The position numbers were made by a program, and so were the translations under genes. The notes beneath the pieces were generated by a model, which worked only from the letters and a program-made list of their open reading frames with translations, was not told where the DNA came from and searched no databases. Source: [Clostridium] symbiosum ATCC 14940 (lineage in GTDB: Bacteria; Bacillota; Clostridia; Lachnospirales; Lachnospiraceae). From it: a DNA stretch of 43,048 nt. Location: positions 1 to 43,048 of the forward strand of contig NZ_KE992963.1 in NCBI RefSeq assembly GCF_000466485.1, given 5' to 3'. Shown here in pieces: positions 32,767 to 41,113 of the stretch; position 1 is the stretch's first letter, and each line of letters begins with the position of its first letter.

Positions 32767-34371
32767 TTATCTGATTACCTCTTTTCCTTTTTTCCGAAGT
32801 ACCGCTCCGTTTCTCTTACCGGTGTGTTTTCCGTTCTCAACCGTCAGCTCGCCGCCGATAATCACATATTCAATTCCCTCCGGATACTGAACCGGATCCA
32901 CGAAGGTTCCTTTATCAATGACAGTATCAGGATTGAAAATACACAGATCGGCGCAGTACCCTGCCTTCACTTCGCCTCTGCCCGTCATATTAAATGTCAC
33001 AGCCGGTTTCTTCGTCATCTTGTAAACGGCTTCCTCCAGTGTCAGAGCCTTCTCTTCCCTTACATACTTTCCGAGAATTCTCGGAAATGCGCCGTATACG
33101 CGGGGATGCGGCTTGCCGCCCAGCAGTCCGTCGGTACATGCGTTCATCTCCGGCCGTTTCATGATACGGATTACGTGTTCCTCCGTTCCGTAGAAATCCA
33201 CCATGCCTACCGCATTCTCCTCCTCAAAGAGAAGGTCGAATGTGGCCTCATACGGATCTTTTCCTCGCAGTTTACCCAATTCAATGAGGTTTAACCCGAT
33301 TGCGTCCTGGTTCTTTTCGGTCTTCACGCTTGTCACAAATATCTGGTCAAGCCCGGCAAATTCCACAAAGTTGTCCCATCCCGGAATACCATGCTCGATA
33401 TCATAAACCATCTTTTTTCTCAGCTCCGGATCAGCCAGACGCTCCAGCACTTTATCTGTGCCTCCGTCATGCACCCATGGAGGAAGGATTACACCCAGCA
33501 TCGTGCTTCCGGCCACATATGGGTACTGGTCGAAGGAAACACGGATGCCCTCCTTCTTAGCCTCTTCCAGAAGCTCGATAACCTTATCAACCTTATCCCA
33601 GTTCTTTTTACCGCATACCTTGAAATGGGAGTAGTGAATCCTTACGCCCGACTCACGGCCGATTTTAATAACTTCTTCCATAGAATCGAGGATGGTATCT
33701 GCCTCACTTCTCTGGTGGATGACAAAAAGCCCGTCGTACTCTGCCACCACCTTACACATCTCAATGATTTCCCTGGACTCGGAATATGCACAGGGCATAT
33801 AAATCAGGCCCGTTGATAATCCTACGGCTCCGGCCTCCATCTCCCGTCTTGTGACAGCACACATTCTCTCCAGCTCTTCATCGTTTGGAAGACGGTTTTC
33901 GAGACCCATCGCCTCCATTCTGATATTGCCGTGCGGCACGAGATAACATTCATTCAGTCCCGGTTTTACGTCGTCGATCATCTGAAGATAATTCTCAGTG
34001 GTCTCATAATTCCAGTCAATCAGGTCGCTGTCACCGTCCAGTCCCGCCAGATTCTTTCTCCACGGGCTGACATATTCTTTTGGAAGAGGCGCCATGGAGA
34101 TACCGTCCTGTCCGAGAATCTCGGTTGTGATTCCCTGCAGTACCTTTGGGGCAACCTCCGGCTCTACCAGAACCTGAAGGTCACTGTGGCTGTGCGTATC
34201 GATGAAACCGGGAGCTACAACAAGCCCTTCGGCATTAATGATTTCTGCTCCGTCCTCTTCAATCGTCTCCGCTATCTTCTCAATGATACCGCCGTTTAAT
34301 AATACATCAGCTTTATATCCCGGATTACCGCTTCCGTCAACGATAAAACCATTTTTAATTAATTTTTTCAC
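32767..34371 (-). CDS. N-acyl-D-amino-acid deacylase (D-aminoacylase)
   Basis: A 534-residue amidohydrolase-superfamily zinc enzyme that removes the acyl group from N-acyl-D-amino acids. The metal motif FIDTHSHSD, the LQGITTEILGQDGISMAP block, the GLSTGLIYMPC motif and the late HPRVYGAFPRILGKYV block are all of this family. Two in-frame GTG codons are possible starts, at 34380 and 34371. I prefer 34371 because AGAGGTGAT, an ideal ribosome site, lies 8 bases before it. It lies between the permease and ridA. It may deacylate an N-acyl or N-carbamoyl D-intermediate generated by the hydantoinase, which is inference. Confidence 0.93.
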   Translation of the reverse strand: MKKLIKNGFIVDGSGNPGYKADVLLNGGIIEKIAETIEEDGAEIINAEGLVVAPGFIDTHSHSDLQVLVEPEVAPKVLQGITTEILGQDGISMAPLPKEYVSPWRKNLAGLDGDSDLIDWNYETTENYLQMIDDVKPGLNECYLVPHGNIRMEAMGLENRLPNDEELERMCAVTRREMEAGAVGLSTGLIYMPCAYSESREIIEMCKVVAEYDGLFVIHQRSEADTILDSMEEVIKIGRESGVRIHYSHFKVCGKKNWDKVDKVIELLEEAKKEGIRVSFDQYPYVAGSTMLGVILPPWVHDGGTDKVLERLADPELRKKMVYDIEHGIPGWDNFVEFAGLDQIFVTSVKTEKNQDAIGLNLIELGKLRGKDPYEATFDLLFEEENAVGMVDFYGTEEHVIRIMKRPEMNACTDGLLGGKPHPRVYGAFPRILGKYVREEKALTLEEAVYKMTKKPAVTFNMTGRGEVKAGYCADLCIFNPDTVIDKGTFVDPVQYPEGIEYVIIGGELTVENGKHTGKRNGAVLRKKGKEVIR

Positions 34372-34405
34372 TGTTATCACCTCTGTTTTTCCACGTTAGC
34401 CGCCA

Positions 34406-35803
34406 TTATTCCCGGAAAGGTATATCCTGTCCCAGCTTTTGATCATATTTTTTCAGAGTAAAGTTTTTCATTAAAATTACGTAGATTACAACACTGATAG
34501 CAAGTCCCGCAAAGAAGGAATAATCGCCTGCCAGGAGTGACAGTCCAAACGAAACCACCATAGTGACTACTGAACTCATATTAAAGCCGCGCGTATACTG
34601 ATACTGGCCTCCCACATTATATAAATCATCCACGTTAAGCGTGCATTTGCGCACCAGGAAATAGTCCGCCAGCATGATACCGATGATTGGCCCTAACAAT
34701 GTTGAGAAATTTGACTGAATTACTACCAGGAAATCTCCTCCCTGCTGTTTCCACGGCATCATCAGAAGTCCGATAATACCCGAAATGATTGTCGTCATCC
34801 AAAACTTGCATTTAGGAAAAATATTTAACAGGATATAAGCCGGAGGCATCAGGTTTGCCGCCGTGTTCGTCGACCACTGGGCAAAGGCAATCGCAATGAA
34901 ACAGAAGACAAGCACTACCATATTATTTGAGAATAAACTGTATACTACGTTGTTTAAATCCCACTCATGTGTATAGATACCGGCTGCCATACCAACCATC
35001 ATAGCGATGATACCTACAGCCATCAGCCCCACAAGCTGTCCCAGGATTGCATTTTTATTACGCTTTACAAGGCCCTCATTTTTATAATTATCACTTCGTT
35101 TAATCTGTCTTGCCAGATCCGGGCCGTTCAGGGCCATCGTAATCCATCCTCCTGCAATGCCGGAAATGGCAAATGCCATGGAATAATTACCTGCCGCCTG
35201 CACTCCCATGATATCGGGAATCGACACTCCATATTTACTGCACACCGTCACTACTATCGCCGCAAACATAATTCCCAGCATCGGAACCGCAATCCAGTCA
35301 AATTTTGCCATTGCCTCCATTCCGAACAGGGCGTTAATAATCTGAAATGCAGCAAACAGAATCAGCATCAATGTTACATTGTTAAATGACGGGAACATAA
35401 TTCCCATAATCATATTTAACGCATTGGCTCCAACCCACGTCTGGAATCCAAACCAGTAAAAACACGGAACACAGCGGACAAGTCCTGCAAAGAAGGAACC
35501 TTTATATCCAAATGCCGCCCTGCTGTATACAGCGAACGGAACACCGTATTTAGTTCCGATATCACCGGCTAAAACAGTCAGGAACGTAACAAGGCCGTAG
35601 CCCAGAAATACCACAAGTACCAGCATCCAGGGTGATAATCCGTCGCCGCCGTTAAAATACTGGGCTCCCAGGCTGAATGCTACGATATTGATGGTCATGC
35701 CTGCCCAAAGTATTGTATAATCCCACAGGGATAAATTCCGTTCGCTGTCCTTGGTCGGGAGCAGTTCCGGGCTCCTTAAACTGAGTGACTTTTCATTCTG
35801 CAT
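34406..35803 (-). CDS. NCS1-family nucleobase/hydantoin:cation symporter
   Basis: A 465-residue membrane protein of the nucleobase:cation symporter-1 family (Mhp1, cytosine and allantoin permeases). The N-terminus NLSLWDYTILWAGMTINIVAFSLGAQYF and the block GTKYGVPFAVYSRAAFGYKG are characteristic; about 12 membrane segments follow. Substrates in the family are hydantoins, allantoin, uracil, cytosine, purines and thiamine. The start follows GAGGTGGAGGTTATTTT. It is inside the hydantoinase/DAP-lyase operon, 37 bases after hyuA, so a ureide, hydantoin or purine is the likely cargo. Confidence 0.93.
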   Translation of the reverse strand: MQNEKSLSLRSPELLPTKDSERNLSLWDYTILWAGMTINIVAFSLGAQYFNGGDGLSPWMLVLVVFLGYGLVTFLTVLAGDIGTKYGVPFAVYSRAAFGYKGSFFAGLVRCVPCFYWFGFQTWVGANALNMIMGIMFPSFNNVTLMLILFAAFQIINALFGMEAMAKFDWIAVPMLGIMFAAIVVTVCSKYGVSIPDIMGVQAAGNYSMAFAISGIAGGWITMALNGPDLARQIKRSDNYKNEGLVKRNKNAILGQLVGLMAVGIIAMMVGMAAGIYTHEWDLNNVVYSLFSNNMVVLVFCFIAIAFAQWSTNTAANLMPPAYILLNIFPKCKFWMTTIISGIIGLLMMPWKQQGGDFLVVIQSNFSTLLGPIIGIMLADYFLVRKCTLNVDDLYNVGGQYQYTRGFNMSSVVTMVVSFGLSLLAGDYSFFAGLAISVVIYVILMKNFTLKKYDQKLGQDIPFRE

Positions 35804-35840
35804 AAAATAACCTCCACCTCTTTGTCTTGTGTAATAACTA

Positions 35841-37265
35841 TCAGTTCAACCCATACCGCTCCAGATAATCCGGATTAATCTTTCTCTTGATAAATTCTCC
35901 TTTGCCTTTTTCCCCTTTGAATTCGCCGTCTTCCACAATTACATCGCCCTTTGCAATCGTCATCACCGGATAGCCCTTAACCTGGAATCCGTCATGCAGG
36001 CAATAGCTGATGTTATTATGCAGGACCTCTTTTGACAGCGTAACCTCTTTATCCATATCAACTATGACGATGTCCGCATCGGAACCTGGCGCTATCACGC
36101 CTTTCTGAGGATAGCAGCCATAGATCTTTGCTATATTGGTACTTGTAAGCTCACATACCTTGTTTATGGAAATACGCCCTTTTGACACATCCTCGGAGAG
36201 CATCAGCGGGAGTCTTATTTCAATGCCGCTCATTCCGTTTACCACTTTGGTGAAATCCTGCTTCCAGGTTCCGTCCGGATTCTTTTCGAGGAACAGGGAT
36301 TTTTCATCCACGTCAAATGTGCAGTCATCGGAACCGGTCAGCAGGATAGTGCCGTCCTTCAGGCCCTCCCATAATTCCTCCGCCTCCTTTGGCGTCCGCA
36401 GCGGCGGTGAACAGATAGCCAGATGACCGTTCTCGCCTTTATACAAATCATCAAATAAAGTGAGGTAGTGAGGTCCTGTTTCCACATACAGGGGTAGTCC
36501 CTTTCCGTGCGCCCGTCTGGCCGTATTTAACGCCTCTCCGTTTGTCGTATGTACAACCAGCAAAGCATTTCCTACATATTCCTGGAAATAAACGGCCCTG
36601 GCAAATGCCTCCGCCTCGCAAAGCACCGGTTTGCATTTTGCAAAATTAACCCAGCTCAGATCGTTTTCTTCCATACACTTTTCAATATTCGTCTCCGCAA
36701 TTGCATTGCTCTCGCAGTGAACCATAGGAAGGCCGTTGACGGATTTTGCTTTTTCAAATACTTTCAGCATCGTCTCATCATCACTCATTACGCCTTCTTT
36801 TTTATAGGTCATAAACATTTTGAATGTCGGTATGCCGTATTCAGCCATCTTTTCGATGTCGGCAATCGCCTCCGGCGTGGATTCCACAAATTTACCGTGT
36901 ACGCTGTAGTCAATTGCCGATTCTTCCATCTCCTCTGCTCTTGCCAGCGCTTGTGTATATGGGGAATCCCCTTTTCCCATATTGGCAAAATCCATAAACA
37001 TTGTTACTCCGCCGTGTGCTGCGCTGACGCTCTGCTCGTAAAAGCTGTTGGCGCCCAGACATCCCTGGAACGGAGCCTGGCAGTGCATATGAGCCTCGAT
37101 AACACCCGGGAGAATATATTTTCCCTCCGCATCTATAACTCTTTTTCCCTCGGACCCGCTATAGGTGCCTAACCCGGCAATCTTTTTTCCGCTGACGGCA
37201 ATATCACATTTTACTGTCGAAGACGGTGAAACTACATACCCATTTTTGATAATTAAATCATACAT
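35841..37265 (-). CDS. hyuA: D-hydantoinase / dihydropyrimidinase
   Basis: A 474-residue cyclic amidohydrolase that opens dihydropyrimidine or 5-substituted hydantoin rings to N-carbamoyl amino acids. Metal ligands are H59 and H61 (EAHMH), the bridging lysine K149 (PTFKMF), H183 (MVHCES), the VVHTT histidine and the aspartate in GSDDC. The metal loop reads EAHMHCQAPFQG rather than the common DxHTHxxxPF, so substrate preference may differ from classical hydantoinases. The start follows GAGGAGGTTTTTAT. HyuA is one of the members of the E. coli yge cluster, and it keeps the same company here. Confidence 0.92.
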   Translation of the reverse strand: MYDLIIKNGYVVSPSSTVKCDIAVSGKKIAGLGTYSGSEGKRVIDAEGKYILPGVIEAHMHCQAPFQGCLGANSFYEQSVSAAHGGVTMFMDFANMGKGDSPYTQALARAEEMEESAIDYSVHGKFVESTPEAIADIEKMAEYGIPTFKMFMTYKKEGVMSDDETMLKVFEKAKSVNGLPMVHCESNAIAETNIEKCMEENDLSWVNFAKCKPVLCEAEAFARAVYFQEYVGNALLVVHTTNGEALNTARRAHGKGLPLYVETGPHYLTLFDDLYKGENGHLAICSPPLRTPKEAEELWEGLKDGTILLTGSDDCTFDVDEKSLFLEKNPDGTWKQDFTKVVNGMSGIEIRLPLMLSEDVSKGRISINKVCELTSTNIAKIYGCYPQKGVIAPGSDADIVIVDMDKEVTLSKEVLHNNISYCLHDGFQVKGYPVMTIAKGDVIVEDGEFKGEKGKGEFIKRKINPDYLERYGLN

Positions 37266-37290
37266 ATAAAAACCTCCTCTAAGTTTTCAG

Positions 37291-37310
37291 CGGCGGTTAA
37301 ACTGCCGCCG
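37291..37310. repeat. Intercistronic hairpin between ygeY and hyuA
   Basis: CGGCGG (37291-37296) pairs with CCGCCG (37305-37310). No U-run follows. It could adjust relative expression of the two genes or mark an RNA processing site. Confidence 0.45.
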
Positions 37311-37316
37311 TCCAAA

Positions 37317-38498
37317 TTATTTTAACAGCGCTTCCATAACCCCATAGTAGCACTCTGTTACTTTTGTCAACTGTTCGATTTCCACATACTCATTCAGCGT
37401 GTGGGCCAGGTTTTCTCTGGACGGCCCAAGTCCGAAGGTCTTGATTTTTGCTTCACCCGCGTAATGGCTGCCGTTTGTGCAGAAGTTGTACTGGGTAATT
37501 TCGGGAGTAAACCCTTTTTCCGTCAGCTTTGTATAAACAGCCTGAACAAAGTCGTCATCCTTGTCATATAACCAGCCCGGGAAGAACCGCTCCCCTTCTA
37601 TCTCATTGCCGGTATGGCATCTCTCCCTGCCTACCGCATAGGATGCCTTTACCTTAAGCTCCGGATCTTCTGCCATCAGTTTTTCCAGCAGCCCGTTAAT
37701 CGGCTCCAGCACGCTCTCCTTTGTCTCTCCTACCAGAAGACGCCTGTCATATGTGGCCCGGCAGTATTCCGGCACAACGGATGCTCCAGGATAAGGGGCT
37801 GATTTAATGTCGGTCAGTTCCAGGATTCCGTCACCTAATACGGGATGATGGGTGGGAACCAGGGTACGGATTGCCCCGATTACTTTTGCCATCTTATACA
37901 CGGCATTGATTCCTTTTTCCGGATTCGCAGAGTGACACGGTTTTCCAAAGGTCTCAATTACGATTTCGGCTCTTCCTCTCTGGCCTATTTTCAAGTTAAG
38001 CTGGGAAGCTTCTCCGATTACCACGTAATCCGGCCGGACATTCTTACTGATTTCCCTTGCCGCAACACCTTCAAAACATTCCTCATGCACCACGCCCGCC
38101 ACATAAATCTCACCGGCAAAATCTTTTCCCGTATCCTTTGCGTAATTGGATGCCGCACAGGTCATTGCCGCTACGGCTCCCTTCATATCGCTGGTTCCTC
38201 TGCCGTAGATTTTGCCGTCATGGATTTCTGCCGCAAAGGGAGGATAAAGCCACTCAGCTTCCTCTGTTACCGGAACCGTATCGATATGTCCGTCAAATAA
38301 AACTTTTTTTCCCGGTCTGTTTCCTTTGATGCAGCCAATAATATTACCGTATTTATCAACCGTTACCTCATCAAAGCCCATCTGTTTCATGTTTTCCGAA
38401 AGAACGCCGACCACTCCGCTCTCCTCTCCGGAATAGCTTTTCTGCTGAATCAGCTTCTGACACAGTGAAATCACCTGTTCTTCTCTCTCTTTTTCCAT
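37317..38498 (-). CDS. ygeY: YgeY-type M20 hydrolase
   Basis: A 393-residue M20 metallohydrolase of the YgeY (selenium-metabolism-linked hydrolase) group. Metal-site residues are intact: H71 and D73 (DGHIDTVP), D104 (GRGTSDMKGA), E139/E140 (VVHEECFEG), and later histidines including NGSHYAGEAK. YgeY has been linked to purine/uric acid catabolism in E. coli and gut bacteria; its exact reaction is not settled to my knowledge. I start at the ATG at 38498 (AAGGAGGATGGGAAA upstream); the longer frame overlaps dpaL. No in-frame TGA is present, so this is not a selenoprotein. Confidence 0.93.
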   Translation of the reverse strand: MEKEREEQVISLCQKLIQQKSYSGEESGVVGVLSENMKQMGFDEVTVDKYGNIIGCIKGNRPGKKVLFDGHIDTVPVTEEAEWLYPPFAAEIHDGKIYGRGTSDMKGAVAAMTCAASNYAKDTGKDFAGEIYVAGVVHEECFEGVAAREISKNVRPDYVVIGEASQLNLKIGQRGRAEIVIETFGKPCHSANPEKGINAVYKMAKVIGAIRTLVPTHHPVLGDGILELTDIKSAPYPGASVVPEYCRATYDRRLLVGETKESVLEPINGLLEKLMAEDPELKVKASYAVGRERCHTGNEIEGERFFPGWLYDKDDDFVQAVYTKLTEKGFTPEITQYNFCTNGSHYAGEAKIKTFGLGPSRENLAHTLNEYVEIEQLTKVTECYYGVMEALLK

Positions 38499-38527
38499 TT
38501 TCCCATCCTCCTTAACTGAAACCTTTG

Positions 38528-39727
38528 TCAATTTCTCTGATACGCTCCGTCCCAAACGATAGATTTATAATTTTCCTTGTCTGTGTCTCCCTCCGTACTG
38601 AAAAACAGCACTTTGGAATTTTCATCCAGCTTCAATTTATTCTTAAGCTCCACCAGCGTTTTATCCCTCATAATCTCGGCAATACAGCCAAATGCCGATG
38701 CCCCGCTTTCACCGGAAACCACCTTTGTATCTCCTGCCTCCGGATTTCCAAGCACTCTCATTCCCTGGGCTGCCGCATAGTCGGGGCAGGAAATGAAGTT
38801 GTCGGCATAGTCCCTCAAAACATTCCACCCGATGCTGCATGGTTCTCCACAGGCCAGGCCCGCCATAATGGTATCCATATCGCCGGTTACAAAATGAAGT
38901 TTCCCGTCGGCTGCCTCCGCCGTCTTGTAAATACAGTCTGCCTTATTAGGCTCTACAATCGTTATTATAGGGCGATCCCCGCCATACACGGAAGCGAAGA
39001 ATCCGGCCACTGCCCCGGCCATGGAACCGACTCCGGCCTGGAGGAAAATATGAGTCGGCTTCTCAGGAAGCTGCATGTACGCTTCATATCCCATCGTTCC
39101 GTATCCCTGCATGATCCAACCGGGAATATCCTCATATCCCTCCCACGCAGTATCCTGAACCATCACCCAGCCCTTCTGTTCCGCCTGGCTGTTGGCAAGC
39201 CTGACGGCTTCATCATAGTTGAGGTCGGTGATGGATGCATCTGCGCCCTCTGCCCTGATATTCATCAGGCGTTCTTCGGCGCTGCCCTTCGGCATGTATA
39301 CCACCGATTTCTGCTGAAGCTGTTTTGCTGTCCAGGCTACTCCCCTGCCGTGGTTGCCGTCAGTCGCAGTGACAAATGTAATGTCGCCAAGCTCCCGTTT
39401 AATTTCTCCTGAAACTAATTTCTCATACGGCATCTCTGTGATGCTTTTCCCCAGGCGCTTTGCAAGATAATTGCCAATTGCATAGCTTCCGCCTAGCACC
39501 TTAAATGCATTCAGGCCAAACCGGTAGGACTCATCTTTTATGTAGATATTGCCAAGTCCCATTGATTTTGCTGTATGTTTTAACTCAACTAGCGGAGTCT
39601 CTTTATATACCGGAAAGCTTGCATGAAAACTTTGTACTTTTTTAGCACTTTCAAGATTCAGGAAATCCAGGTTATACTTCGGGCCTGATTTGCGCTCATA
39701 CTGAACAACTTTAAATTCCTCTCTCAT
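38528..39727 (-). CDS. dpaL: 2,3-Diaminopropionate ammonia-lyase
   Basis: A 399-residue fold-type II PLP enzyme, the YgeX/DpaL family, which converts 2,3-diaminopropionate (both enantiomers in characterised members) to pyruvate and two ammonia molecules through aminoacrylate. Visible are the PLP lysine K76 in FGLNAFKVLGG, ATDGNHGRG near 145, and the glycine-rich AGVGSMAGAVAG. Length equals the E. coli protein. The ATG at 39727 follows AAAGGAGAGAATCACA. It is the first gene of the operon, 28 bases after the start predicted from a perfect sigma-54 promoter. Confidence 0.95.
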   Translation of the reverse strand: MREEFKVVQYERKSGPKYNLDFLNLESAKKVQSFHASFPVYKETPLVELKHTAKSMGLGNIYIKDESYRFGLNAFKVLGGSYAIGNYLAKRLGKSITEMPYEKLVSGEIKRELGDITFVTATDGNHGRGVAWTAKQLQQKSVVYMPKGSAEERLMNIRAEGADASITDLNYDEAVRLANSQAEQKGWVMVQDTAWEGYEDIPGWIMQGYGTMGYEAYMQLPEKPTHIFLQAGVGSMAGAVAGFFASVYGGDRPIITIVEPNKADCIYKTAEAADGKLHFVTGDMDTIMAGLACGEPCSIGWNVLRDYADNFISCPDYAAAQGMRVLGNPEAGDTKVVSGESGASAFGCIAEIMRDKTLVELKNKLKLDENSKVLFFSTEGDTDKENYKSIVWDGAYQRN

Positions 39728-39766
39728 TGTGATTCTCTCCTTTGGGTTTATTCACCTTTATAATAA

Positions 39767-39781
39767 GCAAACAGCGTGCCA
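39767..39781 (-). promoter_or_regulatory. Sigma-54 (-24/-12) promoter of the dpaL-ygeY-hyuA operon
   Basis: Minus-strand TGGCACGCTGTTTGC fits the full sigma-54 consensus TGGCACG-N4-TTGC. Predicted start near 39755, leader about 28 bases. No competing sigma-70 promoter of comparable quality is seen. The YgeV-like activator encoded at 41091-42869 is the likely partner. Confidence 0.92.
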
Positions 39782-39850
39782 AATTTAACTCCAAAATGGT
39801 GCTGTTTCGACATGAAACTTTATTTTTGTAAACATTACACAAAAGCACTC

Positions 39851-39886
39851 TCACAAAACCCGTGAAATACGTAACCAGTTTTGTGA
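39851..39886. promoter_or_regulatory. Candidate upstream activator site for the dpaL operon
   Basis: TCACAAAAC (39851-39859) and GTTTTGTGA (39878-39886) form a 9-bp inverted repeat with 18 bases between. Its centre is about 113 bases upstream of the predicted start, the usual distance for a sigma-54 enhancer. Binding by the nearby activator is inference. Confidence 0.5.
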
Positions 39887-39899
39887 ATATTTTCAGAAA

Positions 39900-39943
39900 A
39901 AGAAACGCATTAAAATCACTGCTTAGATTTTAATGCGTTTCTT
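39900..39943 (-). terminator. Terminator of the activator-GNAT-small protein operon
   Basis: Positions 39900-39917 pair perfectly with 39926-39943 (18 bp, 8-base loop), followed on the minus strand by TTTC and a further T-containing stretch. It separates the regulatory operon from the sigma-54 promoter of dpaL. With the activator site and promoter, it accounts for most of the 292-base gap 39728-40019; no gene is seen there. Confidence 0.85.
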
Positions 39944-40019
39944 AATCCTGTCCCAGGAATTTTTTTGAAAAACCATTCCTGTTAATTCATATTTTAGTTC
40001 TCATAATGAGAATAAATTC

Positions 40020-40565
40020 TCAAATCGAGAATTGCTTTTTATCAAAATGAGAAATAATTCCAATACGAACCATGTCCTTCCTGAAAAATTCCTGCGGTTC
40101 CCCGTATACGTCAAATCCGCTCGGCGAACAGATATCCCGGTTCATCTGCCGGCAGTGCAAAACCTGCAGCCTTTGCTGTTCCGTCACCGTGCCGGGTATA
40201 TGATATAAATAGTCAATTGCACGGTTTAAACCGGCCACCGGCTTTCTCCCATGGGTTTTTGTCAGCATCGCCGGACCTGCAATATTAAAATATGCATCAA
40301 TCTGCTCACTGGAATATCCCTCATCACACATACCTTTTTCCACCGCCTCTTCGACAAGCTCCGGAAGGCGCTTCCAGTCGGAAACCGTGATGCCAGCCAA
40401 AGCAACGCCAAACCGGTTGTTCGCATTGACCGCTATCATCATATCTCTTCCCTGATAAAGGATCCGGTGGATTTCCCAGCAAAAAAACAGGTCCTCCGGT
40501 TCTCCATAGGATTGCTTCGGCAGATTCAGGTACTTCTGCAATGGTATCGTAATCCCAAGCTGCAT
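40020..40565 (-). CDS. Small protein resembling DUF6933, unknown function
   Basis: A 181-residue soluble protein. The stretch FFCWEIHRILYQGRDMMIAVNANNRFGVALAGI resembles the DUF6933 pattern of a short N-terminal strand, a W-x-A/E helix and a nucleotide-like sheet; I hold that assignment loosely. No catalytic motif, membrane segment or signal peptide is visible. The start follows TAAGGAGATGTGCG. It lies 53 bases after the GNAT gene and before a strong terminator, so it is the last gene of the activator operon. Confidence 0.75.
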   Translation of the reverse strand: MQLGITIPLQKYLNLPKQSYGEPEDLFFCWEIHRILYQGRDMMIAVNANNRFGVALAGITVSDWKRLPELVEEAVEKGMCDEGYSSEQIDAYFNIAGPAMLTKTHGRKPVAGLNRAIDYLYHIPGTVTEQQRLQVLHCRQMNRDICSPSGFDVYGEPQEFFRKDMVRIGIISHFDKKQFSI

Positions 40566-40618
40566 CGCACATCTCCTTAAGTTTCTTTATTTCCAAAGTT
40601 TTGTTGATTTTCTGTAAT

Positions 40619-41113
40619 TTATTTATCTTCCAAGCAATACTGATAGGCAATTCTGGGACTGCCATCCTCCATATAAACAATACCGCACCGCCGGAAGCCG
40701 TTCTTCCCAATTAAATGCTGCATTGTGGAGTTATCGTGATGTGTATCAATCCTCAGATTGGAAATCTGATCCCGGCAAAATGCCAGGCAGTTGTCAAAAA
40801 CTCCTTTTACTGCTCCGTCACCGGCAATCCGGTGAATTGTCCCATACTCTTTATCATTCAGCCACTTTCCATCCTCAATATAAGCATATATGGGATCCGC
40901 TCCGATTATAAATGCAAACACACCATGCAAAATTCCGTCTTCTGCCGTAAAGACATATAACTGCTCCTTTTTAATATCCTCCTCCAGAAGCTCTCTGGGC
41001 GGGTGGTTCTTGCCCCACTGAGACGGGTTTCCCGTCTCCTCCATATATTTTCTGGCCGTTTCGTAGATTTTCATTATTGCATCTAAATCTTTATCTTTTG
41101 CCAGCCGTATCAT
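40619..41113 (-). CDS. GNAT family N-acetyltransferase
   Basis: A 164-residue acetyl-CoA-dependent acetyltransferase. The fold pattern is seen in the N-terminal strand-helix (IRLAKDKDLDAIMKIYETARKYM), the central strands (YVFTAEDGILHGVFAFIIG) and the late DTHHDNSTMQHLIGKNGFRRCG region, where the usual acetyl-CoA loop and the GF motif sit. The substrate is unknown. I start at the ATG at 41113 after GGAGGGTACAG; its first 23 bases overlap the end of the activator gene, implying translational coupling. Acetylation of an amino intermediate of the neighbouring operon is possible but unproven. Confidence 0.88.
   Translation of the reverse strand: MIRLAKDKDLDAIMKIYETARKYMEETGNPSQWGKNHPPRELLEEDIKKEQLYVFTAEDGILHGVFAFIIGADPIYAYIEDGKWLNDKEYGTIHRIAGDGAVKGVFDNCLAFCRDQISNLRIDTHHDNSTMQHLIGKNGFRRCGIVYMEDGSPRIAYQYCLEDK

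Noticed and set aside
37317-38498. Selenoprotein or selenium insertion site at ygeY
   Set aside because: The family is called selenium-linked because of gene neighbourhoods; no in-frame TGA or SECIS-like hairpin is seen here.
38525-39412. Long open frame antisense to dpaL (295 codons)
   Set aside because: It has no ribosome site, its translation is rich in His, Arg, Cys and Phe typical of antisense reading, and dpaL on the other strand is unmistakable.
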